Positions 26,901-34,652 of a stretch of DNA of 64,000 bases are shown piece after piece. Source of the stretch: Opisthorchis felineus (lineage: Eukaryota; Platyhelminthes; Trematoda; Opisthorchiida; Opisthorchiidae); assembly GCA_004794785.1 (NCBI GenBank), contig SJOL01007351.1, positions 347,107 to 411,106 of the forward strand. Direction: 5' to 3'. The notes below the pieces were generated by a model. That model made no database searches, was not told where the DNA came from, and saw only the letters and a program-made list of their open reading frames with translations. The position numbers and the translations under genes are program-made. Each line of letters begins with the position of its first letter. The stretch's first letter is position 1.

Positions 26901-28844
26901 AGGTAACGCAGAAAGTTGCATCATTTATTTTCCAATTGATCCTTTTGACATCTGTGTCATTCATCACACGGTTTCGCACTCTGTTTAGTCCTGGAGACTC
27001 AGCTCCAGTCTCCCAAAATTTCACCCAATAATCGATTGTCCGTCGTTCACACCAAGTAGTGCCGAAACATGCACCCATTCTTGCCCATATTTACAAGACC
27101 CACCCATTGTCCTTCGTTTCGGTTAGAAGGGTTTCATTGAGAAACTCTACACGTTTCGTGCCTAAAGTAACCCGATCGGAGTCTTCCTGTTTGATAGGAT
27201 CAGGGTTATGAAGCCAGCCGGTTAGAGTTGCATTCGTCATACCTTGAATCATTGACGCGGCAGCTACGACTGAAAACAATCAGGCTTCGTGTCTAGCGTA
27301 CTGTCGGTGTCGTGCGCAAACACTTAAACAATATCCTAATTCTGCACCCGAAGCCTCGGGCGTTGTCAGCTGGTATCTCGTAGTAGTAGTGTCTAGTGAC
27401 CTCAACCCAAGGTCCATTGACCAATTAATGCTATTAAATTGCGTAAATAACGGCTCAAATCCTTATTTAACACGGGAGGGTACATTTCACTAGCAGACGA
27501 GCGCATCAGGACTATCATGCAGGTCGCTTGCGAGATACTAGAGGACTCCTTGCTCTGTCCCCATGTAATGCCCCCACCGGGAATTGCCTAAGTACTTTTT
27601 GACAACTTAATTTTTGGATTTGGGATGGTGAAGGGAAGGGCCCTTGGTGTACCTTATTTTTTCTTAACGTGTCATCCGTAATAGATTTTACCTAAATGGA
27701 TATGGGCCCCCTAGAGTGCGTCTTTCTACGGCATCGTGAAGTGCGCATTCGGTCTTATTGTTCACGAGTAATAACTGATTAAACGAAAAACGATTTCCCA
27801 TCTAAAACGCGACTGCCAACCGACGAGAGGGTAACCATACTCGACGTTTTCTACCTCACTGTCATGTAAATTTCGTCAGCCCAGTTACAAGCTTCTCGTC
27901 GCCGAACTTTGCTGCACTGTCTTTGTGCATCGATGACAAAGGATGTACCATTAGCTGAACGCCATGGGGTAAAGCTGAGCCGATTCATTTCAGGTATGCC
28001 TGCTGGTGACTCGACGTCCATCGTTTTTCCTTTCGCTCTCATCCGCTGAAAATCTATGGCAATACCCTGTGAGGCGTGAGCAACTCTAACAATGGGTCAC
28101 GAAGGATGAATGAGCGGGTGTTTTCAGACAGAGCATATCGATCGCACGCTCAGAAATTGTTCACCTGTATTTTGGTTTGACTTCTGGCTACTTATGTGTC
28201 CATAGCAGTGCAGCTATTAGCCTTTCACAACGGTGAAGTGACGCTGTCACCCACCTTGAGCTGGCTCAGTTGACCCTGGTTAGACGTGTATTGTTGCATC
28301 ATAGTATTGTTTATTATTAGTCACACTGCACTCCACAGTAAGTGAATCGTGGCTGAGCCGGTAATATCCTTCTGACACCATTATACGCGTGCGACTGTAC
28401 TAGTAGCTGGTCTGTGCACCATTGCGTATTTAATTCATCTAGCCTATTTGTGTTTCATTTGTTAATTGACGGTTTCAATCTGGCATAAACCCCACGTTGA
28501 GCTGCTCTACACACGCACAAGGAAAGAGAGTACTTGTGTTTACCTGTGAGTCTAGCCCGTAGTTCCAAGTGGTGAGACCGTCTTATAACATCCAGTCCAT
28601 TTATTTGGGTTCCGAAGTATTTCCCTGTTCCAGTTTACTCAACTTATTCAACTGTACTTTAGCATCGTGTTCTTTACCCGGTTGTGCACTTTCAGGTGGA
28701 TATGACGGCAATGAATTCCTATCCAGTATCGAGGTGTACAATCCTGCCACGGACCAGTGGACGGAACGGGCTTCGATGGGCTGCGGAAAATCGGGACATG
28801 CCATTGTTGTCAGCCGCGAACCACCGGTGGACACGAAAGCATGA
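9132..28844 (+). CDS. KEAP1: KEAP1-like BTB-BACK-Kelch protein, six coding exons, 611 aa
   Basis: Joining 9132-10088, 12118-12464, 16562-16645, 18902-19023, 23577-23753 and 28696-28844 gives 611 residues (human KEAP1 has 624), with matching phases (0,2,2,1,1) and GT-AG at every junction. Order: BTB about residues 59-170, 3-box and BACK about 175-300, then six Kelch blades about 320-605. Several Kelch segments match KEAP1 specifically: [44 protein letters not shown] and GGYDGNEFL. In the family the BTB/3-box recruits CUL3 and the propeller binds an ETGE/DLG degron of NRF2/CncC, keeping it ubiquitinated until electrophiles modify KEAP1. The residues equivalent to human Y334, S363, R380, N382, N414, R415, R483, S508, Y525, Q530, S555, Y572, F577 and S602 are all present. 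The sensor Cys151, Cys226, Cys288 and Cys434 equivalents appear as Asn, Ala, Ala and Thr; Cys273 is kept. A general KLHL protein is the alternative but fits less well. Human positions are from memory. Confidence 0.93.
12118..12464 (+). CDS. KEAP1: KEAP1 exon 2 (Kelch blades 1-2)
   Basis: Acceptor CTCCTCCACTCAG at 12105-12117, donor GC|GTGAGT. It encodes [57 protein letters not shown] and IYAIGG, i.e. two complete Kelch motifs with the GG pair and the spaced Tyr and Trp. Length is 115 codons plus 2 bases, so the next exon must start with one base of a split Ala codon, as it does. Confidence 0.93.
12817..12866 (-). repeat. SINE 3' tail fragment
   Basis: The minus strand holds only the terminal block of the SINE (CCGAAAGTATGCCACAGCTG) and the preceding TGGCAGCTAGGCA. 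It is a truncated copy in KEAP1 intron 2. Confidence 0.6.
13411..13577 (+). repeat. tRNA-derived SINE, full-length copy
   Basis: Starts GGGCGAGATGG, has TGACCGGAAGATACGTGGTTCGAACCC as B-box region, the body from CTGCCTCTCGACTTCCCCTG, and ends CACCGAAAGGGTGCTGCAGC. It lies in KEAP1 intron 2 in the sense orientation. Confidence 0.85.
14033..14052. repeat. (GTAC)n / (CGTA)n short tandem repeat
   Basis: About four tandem CGTA units followed by an interrupted copy (TCATACGTACGG). It is self-complementary and could fold into a small hairpin. Confidence 0.7.
14926..15020 (+). repeat. decayed hammerhead-module repeat
   Basis: This matches the module at 30298-30386 on both arms (GACGGAAATTCGGGGACT and GTCGTGGGCTGTCGAAGAGT), but the catalytic core is degraded: TTGATGG replaces CTGATGA and the GAAA is gone. 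It lies in KEAP1 intron 2 and ends with the TTAAGAGTAGTGTG typical of this family. Confidence 0.65.
16032..16212 (+). repeat. tRNA-derived SINE, full-length copy
   Basis: GGGCGAGATGGCTCATTGG head, B box GGTTCAAACCC, full body and CACCGAAAGGGTGTTACAGC end. It lies in KEAP1 intron 2, about 350 bases before the micro-exon. Confidence 0.88.
16562..16645 (+). CDS. KEAP1: KEAP1 exon 3 (84-nt micro-exon, blade 3)
   Basis: An 84-base exon found by looking for the missing part of blade 3. It follows CGTATCCAACAG and ends CG|GTAAGC. It encodes AYDTDLDRW and [15 protein letters not shown], the region of KEAP1 between blades 2 and 4. Both flanking phases are 2, and the split Arg codon is completed by exon 4. 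No long open frame marks it, so an automatic prediction could miss it. Confidence 0.9.
17927..17979. repeat. (TC)n microsatellite
   Basis: An uninterrupted TC dinucleotide run of about 26 units in KEAP1 intron 3. The open frames that cross it encode only Leu-Ser or Ser-Leu repeats and are not genes. Confidence 0.95.
18440..18610 (+). repeat. very degenerate SINE relic
   Basis: CGAGATGATTAGGGCACGAC and AAAGGCTGTGGTTTAGGTTC retain the spacing of the A-box to B-box region of the SINE. The remainder can barely be aligned. Confidence 0.35.
18902..19023 (+). CDS. KEAP1: KEAP1 exon 4 (blades 3-4)
   Basis: Acceptor TGTGCTCTTTAG at 18901, donor CTG|GTATGT. It encodes [25 protein letters not shown] and NRARSGAG. 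The Arg after FDGE.R corresponds to human R483 and the Ser in ARSGAG to S508. Confidence 0.93.
20034..20236 (+). repeat. tRNA-derived SINE with TTA-rich tail
   Basis: One of the best-preserved copies: GGGATGGCTCAGTGGTTAGG, B box GGTTCGAACCC, full body, CACCGAAAGGGTGCTACAGC and a tail of TTATTATTTATATTTA. The simple TTA-type tail resembles 3' tails copied by RTE-class LINEs, a plausible partner given the RTE remnants here. It lies in KEAP1 intron 4. Confidence 0.9.
21001..21190 (+). repeat. tRNA-derived SINE with TTATTA tail
   Basis: CGAGATGGCTCAGTGGTTAG, B box GGTTCGAACCC, body with a short deletion before AACTAGGCACCGAAAGGGTG, then CAGCTGAACGATTATTATTG. It lies in KEAP1 intron 4, about 0.8 kb from the preceding copy in the same orientation. 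Confidence 0.88.
23577..23753 (+). CDS. KEAP1: KEAP1 exon 5 (blades 4-5)
   Basis: Acceptor GTCGATTTCCAG at 23576, donor TTG|GTAGGT. It encodes [32 protein letters not shown] and [19 protein letters not shown]. The Tyr of GGYD and the Gln of SCSQL correspond to human Y525 and Q530, and the Ser of HPRSAL to S555. Confidence 0.93.
26210..26640 (+). pseudogene. RTE-like LINE 3' fragment
   Basis: Reads [20 protein letters not shown] and LRIDYL, matching the '...LLYGCETWPLR' block near the RT C-terminus. After frame changes there is a '[14 protein letters not shown]' relic of LRWLGHVLRMP and an 'RGGQ'-like CTACGAGGTGGGCAACG. It lies in KEAP1 intron 5, sense to KEAP1, and is interrupted by stops. 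Confidence 0.55.
26860..27269 (-). other. possible Ig-like exon(s), antisense to KEAP1 intron 5
   Basis: On minus, ATTGTTTTCAG is a strong acceptor before 27269. The frame then reads 58 codons to a TAA, containing [13 protein letters not shown] and ending KDNGWVL. A GTAAAT donor overlaps the stop. The same frame continues after the TAA with [14 protein letters not shown] and [12 protein letters not shown], where the Cys...Trp...(D.A.F.C) spacing resembles an immunoglobulin fold. The phases do not join neatly to the neighbouring candidate exon. It could be a decayed exon or chance. Confidence 0.25.
27860..28045 (-). other. possible coding exon with Cys...Cys-x-Trp pattern
   Basis: On minus, the acceptor CATAGATTTTCAG precedes 28045, and a donor GTGAGG (or GAG|GTAGAA 5 bases on) follows. 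The 186-base block is open and encodes [18 protein letters not shown] and [17 protein letters not shown]. It is antisense within KEAP1 intron 5. The B-strand Cys and C-strand Trp spacing recalls half of an Ig domain, as in the blocks at 31.9-34.9 kb. No homologue is recognised. Confidence 0.3.
28696..28844 (+). CDS. KEAP1: KEAP1 exon 6 (blade 6 and C-terminus)
   Basis: Acceptor GTTGTGCACTTTCAG at 28695. It encodes [20 protein letters not shown], then QW and a [11 protein letters not shown] block, and ends with VDTKA and TGA at 28842-28844. The last Kelch motif lacks the longer tail of human KEAP1. The Ser after GCGK corresponds to human S602, but its preceding Arg is Lys here. Confidence 0.92.
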
Positions 28845-28898
28845 TTTCAGCGCCATTTACTCTCAACATTGATTTTCGCCATGTATTTTGCCATTCCC

Positions 28899-28904
28899 AA
28901 TAAA
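28899..28904 (+). terminator. polyadenylation signal of KEAP1
   Basis: AATAAA lies 55 bases after the KEAP1 stop codon, giving a short 3' UTR. Confidence 0.7.
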
Positions 28905-29996
28905 AACAGCGCCTATCTTCTTAATTATAGCTTCTGTGATCCCCACTGTTCAACGGTGTCCCCAGCAAAGCGAGAGAGCTTTGTCCAACATTCTACATCC
29001 ATTACAGTCGTATTCGCCCATCGTTGTGAAATTTTTCTTTGTACATACTTCCATCACCTTCATTTCTCATTTAGTTGCATGTCATTTTTTCCTAACTTCA
29101 CCGAACTTGTACATTCATTCCTGTAGATCGGTCAGTGGTTCAAAGTTTTCTCAAATGGCGAACGGCGGTGCTTATTTCTTCTATTCGTTATTTTGTCTTT
29201 TTTAACAACGCAACATAGCCATATCGTGGTGGTTCCTCAACGACAACGTCCACACGGGCATCCACCTTGTTTAAATCTGTACTGGACGTAGTTCCAGTCT
29301 TTACCGTATTTCAAGGAGTATACTGTCCAAATTAGATTAACCGTAATCAGTCACTTGCTCACTGTTCGATGCTTGCGGGAGATTGTCCCTGGTCAGACTT
29401 TCCCATGATACGAGCAGCTTGACAGCGTTGCACTGAAGTTTGATCGTCGCTAGAAGAGCTGTGATCGTATCAAACCGTTTGGTTCTACTGGTCGGTCTGC
29501 TAGGAGTTATTCCTTAAGGGGAAAGTAATCCTGAAATAGGAACGTCAGGTAAATTCAGAAAACGCGGGATCGGTATGGCGGTTCTGTCGAGGATACCGTG
29601 AAGACTGTTTTTCACGTTTCAAAAATGACTTCGCCGATTGACTCTGAAATATCTGGGCCGTTCAGGATCTTCAGTTCAGTGGTATCTGGTTTCATGCAGC
29701 TGGTACTGAGCAGCAGAAACAGGTAGACAGCCGGTGCAAACTGACCGGAATATGCAATCGATCATGGTACGTCCGGTTAGGAACCGTGAAAAACCGGTTG
29801 GGTATTTTCGAAGTCAATAGCGTGCATTTGTACCAAAATGCGGATGTCGATACAGATTTCTGGATAGCCTAAAGGAGCAGTGTAATTGAAGTTAAGGGAG
29901 CGAAATATAATCAGCGTATTTGAGCAGTAGCTGCCGAATCCAAAAAGCTGAATCTCAGCTAATTTTTCGACGGCTTATGTAGCTTACGCCTACCAT
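28905..29996. other. no supported gene
   Basis: Downstream of KEAP1. I see no repeat or gene that I can name; the open frames at 28869-29205 lie in the KEAP1 3' flank and lack features. Confidence 0.4.
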
Positions 29997-30036
29997 AAAC
30001 TCAGTCACGTTCTTTTGCGCAATGTACTACTCATAA

Positions 30037-30126
30037 GGTTGCTGAAAATTCTTCGACAGCCCACGACCGGGTTTCGCCCTTTTTGGGGCTCATCAGGCAG
30101 GCGCAGTCCCCGAGTTTTCGTCAACC
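30037..30126 (-). ncRNA. hammerhead ribozyme motif, inverted partner copy
   Basis: The reverse complement carries the same elements as the copy at 30298-30386: GCCTGC, CTGATGA, GCCCC-AAAAA-GGGC, GAAA and GTGGGC. Stem III has one extra C (ACCCGGT). That breaks the exact palindrome and may weaken activity. Confidence 0.7.
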
Positions 30127-30297
30127 TTATGTTCTACTGGAACATGAGGCGGCCTGGTGCAGCACATTCAGTTGCATGGAAACATCACAAACGAGAGATT
30201 CAGCTGGTTTCCAGGTGAGTCTCTCGTAAAACCAAATTGATTTGCATATAAGTGTATTTCTTGAAAGCAGTCCAATTTGGGTTCAAGTAGAACATAA

Positions 30298-30386
30298 GGT
30301 TGACGAAAACTCGGGGACTGCGCCTGCCTGATGAGCCCCAAGAAGGGCGAAACCGGTCGTGGGCTGTCGAAGAATTTTCAGCAACC
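30298..30386 (+). ncRNA. type I hammerhead ribozyme motif, intact core
   Basis: The core CTGATGA is at 30328-30334. Stem II GCCC/GGGC (30335-30338 with 30345-30348) closes a CAAGAA loop, and GAAA is at 30349-30352. Stem III is the palindrome ACCGGT (30352-30357), and the predicted cleavage site follows C30358. Stem I pairs GCCTGC (30322-30327) with GTGGGC (30359-30364) in six pairs including two G-U. Outer complementarity (GAAAA with TTTTC) extends stem I past an internal loop. All conserved core bases are present. Stem III has no loop, so activity would probably need a dimer, as described for minimal hammerheads of Penelope-like elements. Confidence 0.8.
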
Positions 30387-30917
30387 TTATGAGTAGTACA
30401 TTGCGCAAAATTACATGCATCGCGATATCTCGAATATCGTAGCAACTGGAACATGAGGCGGCCTGGTGCAGCACATTCAGTTGCATGGGAACATCACAAA
30501 CGAGAGATTCAGCTGGGTTCCAGGTGAGTCTCTCGTAAAACCAAACTCAGTCACGTTCCTTGTGTGCTCATATGAAGTTTGTCAACTCCCAAGAAGCTTG
30601 TAGCACATGGTTATCCTCTGGACAGGAGAAAGTCACGCGTAAGTTAACTGGGTGTGTCTGTATTTACTATTCAGTTGAGATGTCAATTAGAATTCTCAGG
30701 TGAACGAATTCCTCTGTAGCATATGGCAGTTGTCTCATCCTCGAGGGGCCATCCGTAGGATCATGTCTCACGAGCCTTTCGCTAAGTAGGGACAAGTGTA
30801 TCACTAAAAAAGTGGAGGTTGTCCTCGATACACCTCAGCTTCTCGGCGGCTTATGAAGGAACGTACCACGGAACTGTACTGAGGAGGCCTGCTATACCTG
30901 ATCTGATCAAGGTTGAC

Positions 30918-31477
30918 CTACATCAACGAGCGACAGCTGTCTGCCTCCACTGGTGACTCATCCCTCTTCTGCGACTGCAACGTGGCCAGTGGCTCCTGGG
31001 CCAATTGCCGTACCAGGTGCACAAGCTCCTCCACACTCAGCTGGTCAGTTGCTCTCGCCAACCGCAACGGGGCACCGAGCGCAGGCTGCACACCTTCAAC
31101 GAACTGGTCAGACAGCAACTGCTGGCGCGACACTCAGTCCAGTTCCGGCAAAGCCCGATCCGACGACTGCTGTAGGCTGGCGAAGAACACCATCGGGTCG
31201 CATCCAGGTTCCATCCTGGCCGTCTTGAACCGCCTCATAGCCTCCTGGCGGTCAGCCAGCTTATCGAACTCCGCTGCAAGAGCTTCCTTCGGGGCGGCCC
31301 AGTCCACCTTCCGAGGGCCCCTTCTAGCCGCATCCAGGGCCGCCTTCGCCCGGTCTAGGAATAGGGTCCTCAATGCCACCAACTTACCCCGGTCGGTCTC
31401 CAGTCCATCCGCCTCCGCAACATCGTCGAAATCCTCCAGGAAGGTCCGCACATCCCCATCCTGGTCACGGCACCAAA
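30918..31477 (-). pseudogene. Ty3/gypsy-type Gag fragment with one in-frame stop
   Basis: One minus-strand frame runs through the whole block with a single TGA at 31134-31136. It encodes VRTFLEDFDDVAEAD, RTLFLDRAKAALDAARRGPR, PKEALAAEFDKLADRQEAM, a 'FFASLQQSSDRALPELD' segment, then SRQQLLSDQFVEGV and LVHLVRQLAQEPLA. This is the helical architecture of retrotransposon Gag proteins, of the kind seen in Ty3/gypsy elements. It is truncated at about 30913 with no protease or RT following, so the element is dead. Codon use is markedly GC-richer than the surroundings, which suggests fairly recent arrival. Confidence 0.75.
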
Positions 31478-31750
31478 TGTAAGGAGGAAAGCCCTTCGCC
31501 GCGGAGTTGTTTATTAGCAAACACCAACTAAACAGTTACAAATTATTGGACTGGAAAATAAAGGTCTCATGCACCTCACGCGTCTTCTTGAATTTTTGTG
31601 GATATTCATTGACTATCACGCAATTGTAAACGAACGATGCAAAGCAGTTCCCCCAGTCCCGTAATAAACCTCACCTTCCATTAGACGCGAGGCGGAGTTA
31701 CGAGAAAACCACGCTACTCGCATGCCTCATCAGTAGTATCCGCCGTTACA
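31478..31750 (-). mobile_element. 5' LTR of the Gag-bearing retrotransposon
   Basis: On minus the block starts TGTAACGGCGG and ends CTCCTTACA, so it has TG...CA ends with a TGTAA/TTACA inverted pair. It is followed directly by TTTGGTGCCGTGACCAGGAT, a primer-binding-site-like sequence, and then by gag. It is 273 bases long. No second LTR is seen, in line with a truncated element. Confidence 0.7.
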
Positions 31751-31866
31751 CTATGACAACTTCATGCTTTCTGTTGACGTCGCTGCACTTGAGCCTTCAG
31801 ATTCTGGAGGGGTTTAATCATGCTCACCAGAAACGCAGACGGTATAGAGTGGATAGTTTTTCTTAC

Positions 31867-32064
31867 CCGTATTTTCGTTTAATTTCGTTCCAACCGATCC
31901 GCTTCCTGACCGCTTCATATTTACAGGGTGAAACATTCAAGCGAATATGGTCCGTACCAGTGTCTTTTTTCTCGTATGCATCAGCGAATAGCTCATCACC
32001 GAGCAAATATACTGCACCAAACCCTGTTGAAGAATTGACCGGCACTTCATCCTTACCTAGTCTC
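31867..32064 (-). pseudogene. Ig-like protein, exon with B and C strands (198 nt)
   Basis: Acceptor CTAGTTTCAG before 32064 and a strong donor CGG|GTAAGA at 31867-31861. The symmetric phase-2 exon encodes RLGKDEVPVNSSTGF, GAVYLLGDELFADAYEKK and HIRLNVSPCKYEAVRKRIGW. The Cys and the Trp 11 residues on are spaced like the B-strand Cys and C-strand Trp of an Ig fold. It joins in phase to the block ending at 32334. It may be part of the gene starting at 34955. Confidence 0.45.
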
Positions 32065-32333
32065 CTGAAACTAGTCAGCAAAACTGAATGACCTAACGTA
32101 GATTGATGAACCTCCAACCACCAGGTGAAATTCACTGTCTTCAGTATATTGGCCTTGTTACTCGTGCCTTGATTTTGGTTCAAATTCCATCCAGCCGCCA
32201 TATAGGAGCAACATTCTGATCCTTCTCTCAACAAAGGTACGCATCATGTATTTCATACAAGGTCAGCCAACTGCTGAAACTCCAGAATGTGTCAACGCGC
32301 AATTCCAGCGGGGATAAAATAAAACTCACTTAT

Positions 32334-32690
32334 CTGTGCAGTTGAACAACGAGGATTTTTGCTCTTAGAGGTGAATGTTCTCCAGTTGCATTGTGGGCGG
32401 ACAAATTTTTTACATATGCTTTCGGAGAGTTGATGGTCTCATCAGTAATAAATATATGAGCATAATAGTAACCTTCATCTAACGGACTGCAACGCCGTTT
32501 AGCAACATCTATATATATTGCACACTCATCGTACACCATATCCTTATACATGGATGAGTTGTTTGAATTGAACCCATCGTGTAGTCGTTTGAACCAGATC
32601 TTCTTTGACCCAATTTTTCGCGCACGCTTTCGGAGTTGTTCCATTTTTTTTTATTCAAAATCCTGACCCGCCCAAAGTTCCCGTCTGTCT
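32334..32690 (-). pseudogene. Ig-like protein, exon with mutated splice donor and frameshift
   Basis: The block reads ETDGNFGRVRILNKKK, then changes frame at a run of nine A (about 32646) into EQLRKRARKIGSKKIWFKRL, VYDECAIYIDVAKRRCSP and LDEGYYYAHIFI. It ends at NATGEHSPLRAKILVVQLH. DEGYYYA resembles the D-x-G-x-Y-x-C of an Ig F strand with Cys replaced by Ala. The natural donor position reads CAG|ATAAGT (32333-32328), i.e. GTAAGT with the first G changed to A, in exactly the phase needed for the next exon at 32064. Frameshift plus dead donor suggest decay, or sequence errors. Confidence 0.4.
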
Positions 32691-33429
32691 CAGTTTGAGC
32701 CAAGTTGTAAAGAGTTGGTTTATCTTGTCGGGCTTATCTTCGCGGTAACGAGATATGCCTCACGTCTAGTATTCTGGACCCTTCTAGGTACTCTGTAACT
32801 CAGGTGATTATCACCTGGACAACTATCTACCGGCGACATTAAATTATATAGGTTACTATGTCATCCTCAAGACTATCAAAAACTGCAAGCATATTTGGCA
32901 GCGGTACACGATCACCAGAAAAACATCATTTTATGGCAACGATTGTTACGTGCTCCCGCTTCGCTATTCCAGCCCATTAGGAGCTCACTCATAACGCATC
33001 ATCACACACAAAAAAAAGCCCCATCAATGAATACACGGGAAATTTCCTGCTTCCACAGGCCTCTGCTGCCGACAATGAACATCTTACTCCCTTTCCTTGT
33101 ACCCTTGCGATAACAGTGTATGTCGCTCAGAATATTTTTGATTGCCTACACACAACCACCTGTCCATTGAATTGTTTAGGCCTACAGAAACCGTCTAGAA
33201 AGTGACTAAATGCTAATGAAACAAGCACCAAGAAGAACCACTTCGCTATACATTCCCATGCTGAACGACTGATCACGTCGAATTTTGTGTTGCAAAGTAC
33301 GATAAACTGCTACCCGGCTTATTTCTTACCTAGCAAACTCACGCTGACTGTTTCCATTTCTGCTGTAACCTAGTGATCCTGTTGATAACAAAAAAACGCG
33401 AGGTCATGAAGTGAAAATTAAACTCCATT

Positions 33430-33617
33430 AGGGCCCTCTCAATTCCTTATTTGCCGACCATGAAATCCGTGATGTAATCTCGGTATCATCATCGGAGTTA
33501 TTTCGGCAACGGCGGGATTTACATTTCATAGTGACCTTATCCCATTGCAGAACCTTAGCACAAAGCAACCATTCTTCTGCAACACGCTGTGGGAAGCTTG
33601 TGTTCGGTGGACTTTCA
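33430..33617 (-). pseudogene. Ig-like protein, possible exon with C...W pattern
   Basis: Follows AGTAATCTTTTCAG on minus. It is open for 62 codons and encodes FPQRVAEEWLLC, QWDKVTMKCKSRRC and ITSRISWSANKEL. VTMKC and ISW match Ig B and C strands. No good donor follows before the stop at 33430-33428, and the entry phase does not fit exon 1 unless the inner acceptor CTTCCCACAG is used. I treat it as part of the same decaying gene. Confidence 0.35.
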
Positions 33618-34504
33618 CTGAAAAGATTACTACGGAGTGAGACAAAACGGACCAAGCTTGATACAACCTAGCTTTATTCGTTGTGTCAAAGTGGCAGCAT
33701 CGTGTCGCCCCTTCTTAATTCAGTAATACACCGTTAGACACCTGTGATTAAAGCCATTAGTAATCTCACAAAAGACAGTTACAGACTCACATAGACGAAA
33801 ACTCCCGTGACTTTTCCACATCAAAATATCATCTTACTGGTAACCTTGCCACAGGTGGCTAGTTATTTTATAAATGGATATATCTGGTCCCTTCTGATGT
33901 TTACTGTACGCCCTTTGGTGCACCTAATTGGGGAGTCATAAAATAGGCGAAGTCCATCACTTGCTCCTTCACTTTTAATTATCCTATTAGTTATCAGTAA
34001 ACTGACCACAGTCTCTCTCTGGTTGAAAGTCTACCCTTCATAATTTTCTAACCGTAGGACAAGTAACCACTATCATATATTCACCATCTTTTATTTAATT
34101 GTCGCTCATCCCGGTGCAACCAGCTGTTGTTCGTTAAGTTTCTCAAGGATAGTGGGCCTGTTCCATCCATGCCCTTTATTCAAAACAATGCCTACAAATG
34201 TGTGTCTGCGTGTTGGGATTTGTGATCACCTTGCTGTTGGCCGTATGACGGCTTGCAATAAGCTTCAAACCATTCTCCCCCAGTTTTATGGCATTCCATC
34301 CCCCCACGTATGTACAACAGCTGACTACCACCCGTGTTTTCTTGATGTTGATAAGGAGGACGATCATGATGGTGAAGAAAATGATTAACGGAGGTATTTT
34401 GTGTCGTTGCTGGTGCTGACTTTTTTTTCGCACAATGTTGTCGCGAAAGCTTGAGTTGCCTGGAACCGACCCAGTGACATCAATACTACTCATATGACGA
34501 ACCC

Positions 34505-34560
34505 GGATATCCTACCACAAATTCTGCCATTTTGGGGGCTCATCAGGTAGGTCTACTCCC
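34505..34560 (-). repeat. short hammerhead-family fragment
   Basis: The minus strand holds CTACCTGATGAGCCCCC, the 5' half of the hammerhead core and stem II, with no GAAA half. It is a truncated relic. Confidence 0.5.
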
Positions 34561-34652
34561 GTAATCTCTTTATAAGCAGCAATGAAACATTTCGATGTCC
34601 TGAGTATCGTTTCAACTTAAACTGAAGCCGTCCTTTTTTGGGCTGAATTCAC

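Larger units (their letters stand above)
29997..30558. mobile_element. 530-bp composite hammerhead repeat with 16-bp target duplication
   Basis: A 16-base sequence AAACTCAGTCACGTTC flanks the block at 29997-30012 and 30543-30558 and looks like a target-site duplication. Between them are two roughly 125-base modules in inverted orientation (30013-30138 and about 30270-30412) that are nearly identical. Two nearly identical direct repeats of about 96 bases also lie inside (30139-30235 and 30446-30542, starting GGAACATGAGGCGGCCTGG). No ORF for mobility is present, so the element is non-autonomous. High identity between the arms suggests recent insertion or gene conversion. The structure fits a Penelope-related non-autonomous element, but that link is inference. 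Confidence 0.7.

Noticed and set aside
30913..31482. 189-residue plus-strand ORF
   Set aside because: Antisense shadow of the gag fragment; Ser/Arg-rich composition without motifs.
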